A stretch of 64,000 nucleotides of DNA, from positions 20,553 through 84,552 of the forward strand of contig NZ_BBQH01000034.1 of assembly GCF_018397995.1 (NCBI RefSeq), in the 5' to 3' direction. Below, in pieces: positions 12,594 through 21,358 of the stretch. Source of the DNA: Rhizomonospora bruguierae (GTDB lineage Bacteria; Actinomycetota; Actinomycetes; Mycobacteriales; Micromonosporaceae). Numbering within the stretch: position 1 is the first letter of the stretch; each line of letters starts with the position of its first letter. The position numbers and the translations under genes are program-made. The notes below the pieces were generated by a model. That model had not been told where the DNA came from. It saw only the letters and a list, made by a program, of their open reading frames with translations, and made no database searches.

Positions 12594-13574
12594 TCACGTG
12601 CGTTTGCGGATCTCCTCGGCGGCCTGCGGGACGACCTTGAACAGGTCGCCGACGACGCCGAAGTCGGCCAGTTCGAAGATCGGCGCCTCGGGGTCCTTGT
12701 TGACCGCGACGATCGTCTTCGAGGTCTGCATGCCGGCCCGGTGCTGGATCGCCCCGGAGATGCCCAACGCCACGTACAACTGCGGGGACACCGTCTTGCC
12801 GGTCTGCCCGACCTGGAACTGGTGCGGGTAGAACCCCGAGTCGGTCGCCGCCCGGGACGCGCCGACGGCGCCGCCGAGCAGGTCGGCGATCTCCTCGACG
12901 AGCTTGAAGTTGTCCGCGCTGCCGACCCCCCGGCCACCGGACACGACGACGTTCGCCTCGGTCAACTCCGGCCGGGTCCCCTTCTGCTCGGCGACCCGCT
13001 CGACGACCCTGGCCAGGGTGTCGTTCTCCCCCAGCGCGACCGCCACCGCCTCCACCGCCGGCGCGGCCGCCGGGGCGGGGGTCGGGGTGACCGAGTTGGG
13101 ACGCACCGTCACCAGCGGCAGGCCCCTCGTGACCCGGGACTTGACGATGGTGGAGCCGGCGAACGCCACCTGCGTCGCCGTGCCGTCCGCGGCCAGGGCG
13201 ACCACGTCGGTCAGCAGGCCGTTGTCCAGCTTCACCGCGACCCGGCCGGCGATCTCCTTGCCCTCCTGCGTGGAGCCGATCAGCACCGCCGCGGGCTGGA
13301 CCCGGCGGATCAGCTCGGCCAGCACGGTCGCCTTCGGCGCGACCAGGTGAGCGGTGATCTGCTCCCCTTCCGCCGCGTAGACCTTCACCGCGCCGTACTC
13401 GCCCAGCTTCGCGCCCAGTTCCTGCGCGCCACCCGGGGCGCCGAACACGACGGCGGCCGGCTCGCCCAGCTCGCGGGCGAGGGTGAGCATCTCCAGCGTG
13501 ACCTTCTTCACCCCGTAGCCACCAGCGGCCCCCACCGCCCCGGTGGTTTCGACGACGACCAGAACCTCAGCCAT
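12594..13574 (-). CDS. etfA: Electron transfer flavoprotein alpha subunit
   Basis: 326 aa. The N-terminal domain begins [15 protein letters not shown]. The C-terminal FAD domain has [23 protein letters not shown], the [11 protein letters not shown] segment and [20 protein letters not shown], all diagnostic of EtfA. With EtfB it carries electrons from acyl-CoA dehydrogenases to the quinone pool. It follows etfB by 11 nt in the same operon. Confidence 0.97.
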   Translation of the reverse strand: MAEVLVVVETTGAVGAAGGYGVKKVTLEMLTLARELGEPAAVVFGAPGGAQELGAKLGEYGAVKVYAAEGEQITAHLVAPKATVLAELIRRVQPAAVLIGSTQEGKEIAGRVAVKLDNGLLTDVVALAADGTATQVAFAGSTIVKSRVTRGLPLVTVRPNSVTPTPAPAAAPAVEAVAVALGENDTLARVVERVAEQKGTRPELTEANVVVSGGRGVGSADNFKLVEEIADLLGGAVGASRAATDSGFYPHQFQVGQTGKTVSPQLYVALGISGAIQHRAGMQTSKTIVAVNKDPEAPIFELADFGVVGDLFKVVPQAAEEIRKRT

Positions 13575-13585
13575 GCCACACCCCC

Positions 13586-14365
13586 TTATACGAACTTCTC
13601 GGCCGCGAGGAACTCGACCAGCCGCACGCCGCCGTCGCCCCCGTCGGTGATCTTCTGTCCGCCGGAGCGCGGCGGCCGCTGGCTGTGCTCCACCACCGCG
13701 CTGGTCGCACCCGCCAACCCCACCTCATCGGCCGGAATGCCCAGGTCGGCCAGGGCCAGCGTCCGCAGCGGCTTCTTCTTCGCCGCCATGATTCCCTTGA
13801 ACGACGGGTACCGCGGCTCGTTGATCGTGTCCCACACCGACACCACCGCCGGAGCCGGCGCGGTGACCACCTCGTACCCCTCCTCGGTCTGCCGCTCGAC
13901 CGTCAGCGTGCCGCCGTCGACGGTGAGCTTCCGCGCGCCGGTCAGCGCCGCGACGCCGAGGCGCTCGGCCAGCATGTGCGGCACCACCTGAACCCGCCCG
14001 TCGGTGGACTCCGCGCCGCAGAGCACCAGATCGGGGCTCAGCGTGCGCAACGCCGCGGCGAGCACCTTCGAGGTGGCCACCGCGCAGGAGCCGTGCAAGG
14101 CGTCGTCCACCACGTGGACCGCCCCGTCCGGGCCCATCGACAACGCCTTGCGGATCGACTCGGCGGCGCCGGCCGGGCCCATGCTCAGCACGGTCACCTC
14201 GCCGCCGTGCGCCTCCCGGATCCGCAGCGCCTCCTCGATGGCGTACTCATCCATCTCATTGATGACATTGCTCGCCGACCCCCGGTCGACCGTGCTGTCG
14301 TCAGAACGCAGGTTCCGCTCCGCACCGGAGTCCGGCACCTGCTTGACGAGGACGACGATGTTCAT
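13586..14365 (-). CDS. etfB: Electron transfer flavoprotein beta subunit
   Basis: 259 aa. MNIVVLVKQVPDSGAERNLR and the AMP-binding region (VLCGAESTDGRVQVVPHMLA) identify EtfB. It is the first gene of the etfBA operon. The 121-nt leader contains a TAACAT box (TANNNT) on the minus strand near 14412 and an AGGAGGG ribosome site, giving an ordinary leadered transcript. Confidence 0.96.
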   Translation of the reverse strand: MNIVVLVKQVPDSGAERNLRSDDSTVDRGSASNVINEMDEYAIEEALRIREAHGGEVTVLSMGPAGAAESIRKALSMGPDGAVHVVDDALHGSCAVATSKVLAAALRTLSPDLVLCGAESTDGRVQVVPHMLAERLGVAALTGARKLTVDGGTLTVERQTEEGYEVVTAPAPAVVSVWDTINEPRYPSFKGIMAAKKKPLRTLALADLGIPADEVGLAGATSAVVEHSQRPPRSGGQKITDGGDGGVRLVEFLAAEKFV

Positions 14366-14486
14366 CGCGCTCGGGACCCTCCTGCTTGTTCGCGTGTGGC
14401 CGTGTTCGGAATGTTACTCGCTAGTAGGTTGTTGCCGTCCCGCCACTCAGCGTGACGCCCCTCACCGCGCCGGGAGCGACCCGGTG

Positions 14487-15314
14487 TCACCGGTTCGGGT
14501 CGAACACGTACGGCGTCGTCGTGGTGACCGCCACAAACCCCAGGCGCTGGAGGACCGGCCGGCTGTCGTCGGACGCGTCCACCTGGAGGTAGACGAAACC
14601 ACGCGCGTCGGCCAGCCGGGCGCGGTGGGTCACCAGGGCCTTGTAGATGCCCTGACGCCGCCACGCCGGCAGGGTCGAGCCGCCCCACAGCGTCGCGAAG
14701 CCGGTACCGGGCACGTAACGCACCCAGCCGGCGCTGACCACCTCACCGCCGCCCGCACCGCCAGCGCCCACGCCGGTCTCCGCCACCACGACCGACAGCC
14801 CGTCCGGGTCGGCGGCCAGTTCGCGCTCCAGGCCATCGGCCAGCCACCCGCGCGAGTCGCCCCAGACCCGCTCCTCCATCCGGGCGATCCGCTCCAGGTC
14901 GACGCGGTGGGTCACCTCGCGCAACCGGATGCCCTCCGGCAGGACCGGCATGGTCGCGGCCAGCGGGGCGGCCGGGCCGATCACCACGGTCTCCTCCGGC
15001 TCCGGCAGGAAGCCGGCCGCGCGCAGCCGGTCGCCCAGGTCAGCCGGCTCGTCGTGGCCGTGCAGCTTCCACTCCACCGCCTCGCCGCGGGCGGCGAAGA
15101 ACTCCCGCTGCCGCCGGATCAGCCCGTCCAGGTCCGGGCCGTCCAGGCCACCCAGATCCCGGTACGTGAGGAAGCCGCCCCGGTCCAGCCCGCTGATCCG
15201 CAGCAGGGGGCCGTCGCGGTCGGTGGTCGCCCCCGGCGGCACCGGATCGGGTTCGCGGGCGCGCACTTTCGTGTCGTACGCGACCCGCAGGGCCACCGGG
15301 TCCAGATCAGTCAT
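14487..15314 (-). CDS. GNAT-family N-acetyltransferase
   Basis: 275 aa. The C-terminal half is a GNAT fold: VVSAGWVRYVPGTGFATLWG, then the acetyl-CoA loop LPAWRRQGIYKALVTHRARL, then a VLQRLGF end. The N-terminal half (1-125) is unassigned and may be a degenerate second GNAT domain. Substrate unknown. The start ATG lies inside a palindrome shared with the divergent DUF202 gene, and a TAGGCT box lies 6 nt upstream, implying a leaderless mRNA. Confidence 0.85.
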   Translation of the reverse strand: MTDLDPVALRVAYDTKVRAREPDPVPPGATTDRDGPLLRISGLDRGGFLTYRDLGGLDGPDLDGLIRRQREFFAARGEAVEWKLHGHDEPADLGDRLRAAGFLPEPEETVVIGPAAPLAATMPVLPEGIRLREVTHRVDLERIARMEERVWGDSRGWLADGLERELAADPDGLSVVVAETGVGAGGAGGGEVVSAGWVRYVPGTGFATLWGGSTLPAWRRQGIYKALVTHRARLADARGFVYLQVDASDDSRPVLQRLGFVAVTTTTPYVFDPNR

Positions 15315-15342
15315 GTGGCCAGCCTAAATAATGGCCACATGA
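15311..15342. promoter_or_regulatory. Divergent leaderless promoter in a palindrome containing both start codons
   Basis: TCATGTGGCC (15311-15320) and GGCCACATGA (15333-15342) are perfect 10-bp inverted repeats around a 12-nt A/T-rich centre (AGCCTAAATAAT). Each arm contains the ATG of one divergent gene (15314 minus, 15339 plus). Minus-strand TAGGCT lies 6 nt from its ATG; plus-strand AATAAT lies 6 nt from the other. There is no room for leaders or ribosome sites. Confidence 0.6.
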
Positions 15343-15719
15343 TCGGCTTCGTGAGGCGGTGGTTCGACCCGGTCGACCTACGCCAGGCCGGCGAGCGCCC
15401 GGACTACCGGTTCTCGCTGGCCAACGAGCGCACCTTCCTGGCCTGGATCCGCACCGGCCTGGCCCTGGTCGGCGGCGGGCTGGCGGTGGCCCAGTTCCTG
15501 CCGCCGCACGGCGGCCTGCGCACCGTGCTCGCGATCGCCCTGCTGCTGCTCGGCGCCCTGGTCGCGCTGCGGGCGGTCGATCACTGGGCCCGCGCCGAAC
15601 TGGCCATGCGCCGCCGCGAGGAGTTGCCCACCTCCCGCTTCCCGGGGTTGCTGTCCATCGTGGTCGGGGCGGGCGCGCTGGCCCTCGCCGTCGCGGTCCT
15701 GGCGGGCGTACTCGGGTGA
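15339..15719 (+). CDS. DUF202 membrane protein (first of pair)
   Basis: 126 aa. The motif RFSLANERTFLAWIRTGLAL is the DUF202 signature, followed by three predicted membrane helices (about 35-55, 62-80, 103-125). DUF202 proteins are small inner-membrane proteins of unsettled function. The stop overlaps the next gene's GTG (GTGA), so the two are coupled. The ATG at 15339 is set by the palindromic leaderless promoter just upstream. Confidence 0.88.
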   Translation: MIGFVRRWFDPVDLRQAGERPDYRFSLANERTFLAWIRTGLALVGGGLAVAQFLPPHGGLRTVLAIALLLLGALVALRAVDHWARAELAMRRREELPTSRFPGLLSIVVGAGALALAVAVLAGVLG

Positions 15720-16012
15720 GCGCCCCCGACGGGCTGGCCTGGCAGCGCACGCAACTGGCGTGGCGGCGCACCGTGCTCGCCGCCGGCGTCGTGGCGCTGC
15801 TGGCGGTCCGGCTGGCCGTGTACCGCGGCGCCGACCCGGCCCGGCTGGTGATCGCCGCCGCCACGCTGGCCGGCTGGTCCGCGCTGGTGGTGCTGGCGAA
15901 CCGGCGGTCCCGGGCCGCCGAGCGGCCCCCGTCCCGGGCCGCGCTGCTGCGGGTCGCCGCGCTGGTGGTGGGGTACGGCGCGATCGGCGCCACGCTTGTC
16001 ATCCTATTGTGA
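15716..16012 (+). CDS. DUF202-type membrane protein (second of pair)
   Basis: 98 aa from GTG 15716, which overlaps the previous stop. DGLAWQRTQLAWRRTVLAAG is the DUF202-like N-terminal motif, followed by three hydrophobic segments ending in VILL. The frame is open further upstream, but that part overlaps the first DUF202 gene and is not similar to anything. The pair may form a heteromeric membrane complex (inference from coupling). Confidence 0.85.
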   Translation: MSAPDGLAWQRTQLAWRRTVLAAGVVALLAVRLAVYRGADPARLVIAAATLAGWSALVVLANRRSRAAERPPSRAALLRVAALVVGYGAIGATLVILL

Positions 16013-16057
16013 CGCTCCGTAGTAGGCGGTGCGCCGGGGCGGCGTCATCATTGGGCG

Positions 16058-16444
16058 ATGGTCCGCCTGTACCTCCTGCTCTTCCTCTCCGGCCTGTCGC
16101 TCACCGTCGTCGCCGTGATCGGCTGCCTGTCCGCCGAGCCCGACCGGGTCCGGGTCCTGTCCCGGCCGGTCTGGCTGCTGGTGATCCTGCTGCTCCCGGT
16201 GGCCGGCGCGATCGCCTGGTTCGTCACCGGGCGCCCGCTGCCGGTCGGGACGGCCCCCGGCCAACACCCCGCGTCGGGCCGCACGCCGCCCCGCCCCCTC
16301 GCCCCGGACGACAACCCCGAGTTCCTCCGCTCCCTCGACGAGGCGCTGGGCCAGGAGCGGTCCGAGCGAAACCAGGAACTGTTCGAGCACTGGGAGGAGG
16401 ACCTGCGCCGGCGACGCCGCGCGGACGGCGAGGAACTCCCCTAG
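16058..16444 (+). CDS. Small membrane protein with PLDc_N-like domain
   Basis: 128 aa. Two helices (4-25 and 38-57) around RVRVLSRPVWLLVILLLPVA and WFVTGRP, the pattern of the phospholipase D nuclease N-terminal (PLDc_N) membrane domain. No HKD catalytic motif is present. The C-terminal half is charged and soluble (EFLRSLDEALGQERSERNQE). It probably acts as a membrane anchor or partner; function unknown. The start lacks a clear ribosome site; CATCAT, a weak -10 look-alike, lies 6 nt upstream. Confidence 0.75.
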   Translation: MVRLYLLLFLSGLSLTVVAVIGCLSAEPDRVRVLSRPVWLLVILLLPVAGAIAWFVTGRPLPVGTAPGQHPASGRTPPRPLAPDDNPEFLRSLDEALGQERSERNQELFEHWEEDLRRRRRADGEELP

Positions 16445-16560
16445 CCATCCTCGGCCCACGGACCTCCCCCTGTGCCACCGGACGACTGAGCGCACCGGCG
16501 GACGGCGACTTCGCCGGGGAAGGCCGGACGCCCCGCGGCGCGGGGTGACATGGTGGTGGG

Positions 16561-17436
16561 GTGGGCGGCCCGCTGGCGATCACCGGTTCGACCGGCCGGC
16601 TGGGCGGGCGGATCGCGCGGCGGCTGGCGCGGGCGGGCGTGCCGCAGCGGTTGCTGGTCCGCGACCCGCGACGGGCGCCCGAACTGGCCGGCGCCGAGGT
16701 CGCGGTCGCCGGTTACGGCGACGCGGCGGCGGTCCGCGCCGCGCTGGCCGGCGTCGGGACGGTCCTGATGGTCTCCGCCGCCGAGAACGAGCACCGCCTC
16801 GACGAGCACCGGACCTTCGTCGACGCGGCGGTCGCGGCCGGGGTGCGGCGGCTGGTCTACACCTCGTTCGCGGGCGCCTCGCCGGGTGCCACGTTCACGC
16901 TCGCCCGCGACCACTGGCACACCGAGCGGCACATCGCCGCCAGCGGCCTGGCGTACACGTTCCTGCGCGACAACCTGTACCTGGACTTCCTGCCGCTGAT
17001 GGTGGGCGCGGACGGGGTGATCCGGGGGCCGGCCGGCGAGGGGCGGGTGGCCGCGGTGGCGCTGGACGACATCGCCGACGTGGCCGTGGCGGTACTGCGG
17101 GCGGCGGACGACCGCGGCAGCCCGCACGACGGCGCCACGTACGAGCTGTCCGGACCGCAGGCGCTGACCATGGCCGAGGCCGCGGCGGCGCTGACCCGGG
17201 CCACCGGCCTCAGGGTCACCTACCGCGCCGAGACGGTGCCCGAGGCGTACCGGTCGCGCGCCCGGTACGGGGCGCCGCCGTGGCAGGTGGACGTCTGGGT
17301 GAGCACGTACACGGCGATCGCCGCCGGCGAACTGGCCGAGGTCACCGACGCGGTGGACCGGCTCTGTGGCCGCCCGCCGATGAGCCTGGAGCAACTGCTG
17401 GGCGTCACCGCCCGGCTGCGCGAGCTTGACAGGTGA
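16561..17436 (+). CDS. NmrA/QorB-like NAD(P)-binding oxidoreductase
   Basis: 291 aa from GTG 16561. The Rossmann motif is ITGSTGRLGGRIARRL (residues 7-22). RLVYTSFAGASPG and the F-L-R-D-N-L-Y block follow the atypical SDR (NmrA/QOR2) pattern, in which quinone oxidoreductases use NADPH. No classical Y-x-x-x-K site is present. Substrate unknown. It is a single gene between the PLDc_N-like protein and the serpin. Confidence 0.85.
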   Translation: MGGPLAITGSTGRLGGRIARRLARAGVPQRLLVRDPRRAPELAGAEVAVAGYGDAAAVRAALAGVGTVLMVSAAENEHRLDEHRTFVDAAVAAGVRRLVYTSFAGASPGATFTLARDHWHTERHIAASGLAYTFLRDNLYLDFLPLMVGADGVIRGPAGEGRVAAVALDDIADVAVAVLRAADDRGSPHDGATYELSGPQALTMAEAAAALTRATGLRVTYRAETVPEAYRSRARYGAPPWQVDVWVSTYTAIAAGELAEVTDAVDRLCGRPPMSLEQLLGVTARLRELDR

Positions 17437-17501
17437 TCGCGGTTCCGGGGGCCGCTCGCATCCGGGCCCGCTCGCGCATGCGTGACACCGCCCGCCGCGG
17501 T

Positions 17502-17507
17502 TAGGCT
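17502..17507 (+). promoter_or_regulatory. Likely leaderless -10 box (TAGGCT) of the serpin gene
   Basis: TAGGCT lies 8 nt before ATG 17516 with no Shine-Dalgarno between. It is the same hexamer and spacing as before iscS/nifS and the GNAT gene. Confidence 0.5.
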
Positions 17508-17515
17508 TCGGCGGC

Positions 17516-18703
17516 ATGAGCGCTGGGCTGGAACAGGGCACCGTGGCGGCGGCGAACCGGCTCACGGCGGGCTGGGTCGAGCGGCTGGCGGGCACCGGCT
17601 CCACCGTGCTGTCCGGCGCCGGCGCGTGGCCGCTGCTGGCGCTGCTGGCCGCCGCCGCGGCCGACCCGGCCCGCGCGGAACTGGCCGCGGCGGTGGGCGT
17701 CCCGGCCGAGGGCGCCGAGGCCCGAGCCCGGGAGCTGCTCGCCGCGGTGGCGGCGGCCGAGGGCATGGACGGCGCCTTCGGCGTGTGGACCCGCGCCGAC
17801 CTGCCCGTCGCCGACTGGTGGCGGCAGCACGCGCCGTCGGGCGTCCATGGCACGCTGACCGGTGACCCGGCGACGGACCAGGGCGTCCTCGACGCCTGGG
17901 CGGCCGGGCACACCCGGGGGCTGATCCCCCGCATGCCGGTCGCGGTCGGGCCGGATACGCCCGCCGTGCTCGCCACGGCGCTCACCGCGGTCACCACGTG
18001 GCCCGAGCCGTTCCGGGACACGCCGCTGCGGTCCGACGAGGGGCCGTGGTCGAGGCCGGCGCCGATCGCCGGTCTGGTCCGCACCGACCGGGATCTCGGG
18101 GCGGTGACCGTCGCGCGGACCAGCGCCGGCCCGGTCACCCGGTACGCCGTCGCCGGCGCCGGCGACTTCGACGTCCATCTTGTACTCGGGGAGCCCGGCG
18201 CCCGCCCCGGCGCGATCCTGGCGGCGGCGGTGCGCGGCGAGGGCACCCCGGTACCCGGCGCGGAGCTGCTGGCCAACGGCGCCGGCGGCCCCGGGCTGCG
18301 GGTCACCGAGGAGAGCAGCTTCGACACCCGGCCGCGGGTGCGGGCCACCACGGTCCGCTTCACCGTGGCCGCCGAGCACGACCTGCTCGCGCGGGCGGAC
18401 CTGTTCGGGCTCGCCGCCGCCGCGCGGGAGGGCGCGTTCCCCGGGCTCAGCCCGGTGCCGCTGCGGATCGGGGCGGCCCGGCAGGCGGCCATGGCCACGT
18501 TCACCGCCGAGGGTTTCAAGGCGGCCGCCGTAACCGCCGCGATGATGCTCGTCGGCATGCCGAGCGGCACCGCGCCGACCCTCGCCGTCACCTTCGACCG
18601 CCCGTTCGGCTTCGTGGTGACCCACCGGCGCAGCGGGTTGGTGCTGTTCGCCGGCTGGGTCGCCGAGCCCGAGCCGTACCCGCCGGACACCGGCCCGTGG
18701 TGA
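17516..18703 (+). CDS. Serpin-family protein
   Basis: 395 aa. The hinge ATFTAEGFKAAAVTAAMM (near 325-342) matches the serpin E-G-x-x-A-A-A-x-T hinge. The ending FDRPFGFVVTHRRSGLVLFA, followed by a short G-W-V tail, is the conserved serpin C-terminal strand. The N-terminal half is poorly conserved. There is no signal peptide, so it probably acts inside the cell. Serpins trap serine or cysteine proteases by loop insertion; the alanine-rich hinge suggests an inhibitory type, but the P1 residue cannot be fixed by eye. The stop codon begins a 14-bp tandem repeat. Confidence 0.85.
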   Translation: MSAGLEQGTVAAANRLTAGWVERLAGTGSTVLSGAGAWPLLALLAAAAADPARAELAAAVGVPAEGAEARARELLAAVAAAEGMDGAFGVWTRADLPVADWWRQHAPSGVHGTLTGDPATDQGVLDAWAAGHTRGLIPRMPVAVGPDTPAVLATALTAVTTWPEPFRDTPLRSDEGPWSRPAPIAGLVRTDRDLGAVTVARTSAGPVTRYAVAGAGDFDVHLVLGEPGARPGAILAAAVRGEGTPVPGAELLANGAGGPGLRVTEESSFDTRPRVRATTVRFTVAAEHDLLARADLFGLAAAAREGAFPGLSPVPLRIGAARQAAMATFTAEGFKAAAVTAAMMLVGMPSGTAPTLAVTFDRPFGFVVTHRRSGLVLFAGWVAEPEPYPPDTGPW

Positions 18704-18769
18704 GCCGGCCGCAGTGAGCCGGCCGCAGTGAGCCGGCCGCAGTGAGCCGGCCGCAGTGAGCCGGCCGCG
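18701..18769. repeat. 14-bp tandem repeat, ~5 copies, between convergent genes
   Basis: TGAGCCGGCCGCAG is repeated at 18701, 18715, 18729, 18743 and, one base short of full match, 18757. The first TGA is the serpin stop. The unit contains the self-complementary GCCGGCC core. It occupies the whole gap before the convergent TPP-enzyme stop at 18775 and may terminate both transcripts. Confidence 0.85.
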
Positions 18770-18774
18770 AGCCG

Positions 18775-20397
18775 CTAGGCCAGGTTCGCTGACCGGGGGT
18801 AGGCGTCGGCCGGGTCGGTGAGCACGTTCACCAGGTACGGCACGCCCGCGTCGAACGCCCGGGTCAGCGCCGGCCCCAGGTCGGCCGCCCTCGCCACGGT
18901 CTCCCCCGCGCCGCCGAGCGCCCGCACCACCTCGTCGTACCGCAGGCCCGGCTGGAGGTCGGCGGCCACGTCGTACCCGTACATGGCGCGCATCGGGTGC
19001 TTCTCCAGCCCCCAGATGCCGTTGTTGCCGACCACGATCACGACCGGCAGCCCCTGCCGGGCCAGCGACTCGGCGTCCATCAGCGAGAAGCCGGCCGCGC
19101 CGTCGCCCATCAGCACGCACACCTGGCGGTCCGGGTAGGTGAGGCGGGCGCCCATCGCGTACCCCATGCCGGTGCCGAGGCAGCCGTACGGGCCCGGGTC
19201 CAGCCAGGTACCGGGCAGCGCCGGCTCCAGGTAGCGCCCCGCGTACGAGACGAAGTCGCCACCGTCACCGATCGTCACCGCGTCCCGGTCCAGCACGCGC
19301 CGCAGCTCCCCGTACACCCGGGCCGGCTTGATGGGGTCGGCGTCGGCGGCCATCTCCCCGGCGTGCCGCGCGGCGGCGGCCGCCTCCCGCTCGCGCAGCC
19401 CGGCGACCCAGCCGGCGTGGTCCGTGCGGGGGCCGGTGTGGTCGGCGAAGGCGGTGAGGATGAGCCGCAGGTCCCCGGCGGGTGAGACGGCCGGCTCGAC
19501 GTGCCCGGCCCGCTGGCCCGGCGCGTCCACGACGTGGATCACCGTGGCGGCGCCGAAGTCGCCGAAGCCCAGCCGGAAGTCCAGCGGGGTGCCGACGACG
19601 GCCACCACGTCCGCGCCGCCGAGCGCCGCCCGGCGCGACTTCGAGAACGCCAGGCGGTGCTCCGGTGGCAGGGCGCCCCGGCCCATGCCGTTGGTGAACA
19701 CCGGCACGTCCAGCGCCTCGGCGGCGGCCCGCAGCGCGTCGACCGCGTCCCCCGCGTACACGTCCGAGCCGGCGATGAGCACCGGGCGCTCCGCCCGGGC
19801 CAGCAGCTCGGCGGCGCGGGCGACCTGCTCGGGGTCGGCCTCGGCGGCCGGGGGCGCGACCGGGCCGGGCTCGTCGGCCGCCCCGGTCGAGAAGATCACT
19901 TCGAGCGGCAGGTCCAGGAAGGCGGGGCCGCGGTGCGGGGTGAGCGCGGCGGTCAGCGCCGCCGCGACCGCGCCCGGGATGTCGTCCGGCGCGCCCACCG
20001 TCGCCGCGTACTTGGTGACCGGCGCGACCAGCGGCACGTGGTCGATCTCTTGGAGGCTGCCCGACCCCCACCGGAACGCGGGCGCCCGCCCGCCGAGCAC
20101 CAGCACCGGCGAGCCGTTGAAGAACGCGCTGGTCAGCCCGGAGATCCCGTTCGTCACGCCGGGACCGGCGGTGAGCACCGCGAGGCCCGGCGCCCGCCGC
20201 AACTTGGCGACCGCCTCGGCGGCGAACACCGCGGACTGCTCGTGCCGCACGTCGTGGATGGGGAAGCCGGCCCGGTGCGCGGCGTCGTACAGCGGGAACA
20301 CGTGCCCGCCGGAGAGGGTGAACATCTCCCGCACCCCGGCCGCCTTCAGCACGGCCAGCGCCAGGTCCCCGCCGTGCCCCTCGATCCGCCCGCCCAT
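18775..20397 (-). CDS. Thiamine-pyrophosphate enzyme, acetolactate synthase-like
   Basis: 540 aa with the three-domain POX/AHAS layout. The catalytic glutamate is in VRHEQSAVFAAEA (near 53), then GPGVTNGISGL. The TPP motif runs from MGDGAAGFSLMD to GNNGIW near 430-460. Such proteins are annotated as acetolactate synthase, oxalyl-CoA decarboxylase or IlvX-like. No regulatory subunit lies nearby, so a dedicated biosynthetic AHAS is less likely. A GGGAGGACGC ribosome site precedes the ATG and a TAAGGT box lies about 30 nt upstream. Confidence 0.87.
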   Translation of the reverse strand: MGGRIEGHGGDLALAVLKAAGVREMFTLSGGHVFPLYDAAHRAGFPIHDVRHEQSAVFAAEAVAKLRRAPGLAVLTAGPGVTNGISGLTSAFFNGSPVLVLGGRAPAFRWGSGSLQEIDHVPLVAPVTKYAATVGAPDDIPGAVAAALTAALTPHRGPAFLDLPLEVIFSTGAADEPGPVAPPAAEADPEQVARAAELLARAERPVLIAGSDVYAGDAVDALRAAAEALDVPVFTNGMGRGALPPEHRLAFSKSRRAALGGADVVAVVGTPLDFRLGFGDFGAATVIHVVDAPGQRAGHVEPAVSPAGDLRLILTAFADHTGPRTDHAGWVAGLREREAAAAARHAGEMAADADPIKPARVYGELRRVLDRDAVTIGDGGDFVSYAGRYLEPALPGTWLDPGPYGCLGTGMGYAMGARLTYPDRQVCVLMGDGAAGFSLMDAESLARQGLPVVIVVGNNGIWGLEKHPMRAMYGYDVAADLQPGLRYDEVVRALGGAGETVARAADLGPALTRAFDAGVPYLVNVLTDPADAYPRSANLA

Positions 20398-20491
20398 GCG
20401 TCCTCCCGCGTCGTCCTCCCGCCGACCTTACCGGCCGGTAGCCCGCGGCTCCCGCCGCCGGGTCCACTGCCGACCGGCGGTCGGCGCGCGC

Positions 20492-21265
20492 CTACCGGCC
20501 GGTGAACGTGGGCTTGCGCTTCGCCACGAAGGCCGCCATGCCCTCGGCCCGGTCCTCGGTGGCGAACAGCGCGGCGAACAGCTGGCTCTCCCAGGCCAGG
20601 CCGCCCGCCAGGTCGCGGTCCAGGCCACCGTCGATGGCCAGCTTCGCGGCCCGCAGCGCCTGGGCCGGCCCGTCCACGTACTGCCGGACCAGGGCGACCG
20701 CCTCGTCGTAGACGGCCGCGGCGGGGACCACCCGGTCGGCCAGGCCGATGCGCAGCGCCTCGGCGGCGTCCACCATCCGGCCGGACATCACCAGATCCTT
20801 GGCGCGGGCGGGGCCGACCAGCCGGGCCAGCCGCTGGGTGCCGCCGGCGCCGGGGATGATGCCCAGCTTGATCTCGGGCTGGCCGAGCTTGGCGTCCTCG
20901 GCCACCACCCGCCAGTCGCAGGCCAGCGCCAGTTCGCAGCCGCCGCCGAGGGCGTACCCGGTGACCGCCGCCACCACCGGCTTGGGGATCCGGGCCACGG
21001 CGTCGAACGCGCCGGACAGCGCGCCCGCCCGGGCGGCCATGTCCACGTAGGACATGGCGGCCATCTCCTTGATGTCGGCGCCGGCGGCGAACACCTTCGC
21101 CCCGCCGTAGACCACGACCGCGCGCATGCCGTCGTCGGCGGCCGCGCCGGCCGCAGCCGCCCGCAGTTCCTCCTGGACCTGCGCGTTCAGCGCGTTCATC
21201 GGCGGCCGCTCCAGCCGGATCGTGCCGATTCCCCCGCTCACCTCGAGCCGCACGAACTCGCCCAC
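20492..21265 (-). CDS. Enoyl-CoA hydratase/isomerase family protein
   Basis: 257 aa crotonase-fold enzyme of fatty-acid beta-oxidation. The oxyanion-hole segment is FAAGADIKEM. Both catalytic-position glutamates are in place: GGGCELALACD and GQPEIKLGIIPGAGG, a true hydratase pattern. The C-terminus KRKPTFTGR is typical of actinobacterial EchA. It is divergent from the DUF6232 pair. EtfAB elsewhere in the window belongs to the same broad pathway. Confidence 0.93.
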   Translation of the reverse strand: MGEFVRLEVSGGIGTIRLERPPMNALNAQVQEELRAAAAGAAADDGMRAVVVYGGAKVFAAGADIKEMAAMSYVDMAARAGALSGAFDAVARIPKPVVAAVTGYALGGGCELALACDWRVVAEDAKLGQPEIKLGIIPGAGGTQRLARLVGPARAKDLVMSGRMVDAAEALRIGLADRVVPAAAVYDEAVALVRQYVDGPAQALRAAKLAIDGGLDRDLAGGLAWESQLFAALFATEDRAEGMAAFVAKRKPTFTGR

Positions 21266-21358
21266 GCTGACCTCCTCGTCGAAGCCGACCGCCGCAGCGA
21301 GCCTACGTCGGGCAGTACCGCGGGCGGGCCGCGGGTAAGTACAGTGACGACGGAGCGC

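Noticed and set aside
18701..18769. Repeat array considered as CRISPR
   Set aside because: 14-bp units directly abut with no spacers and no cas genes.
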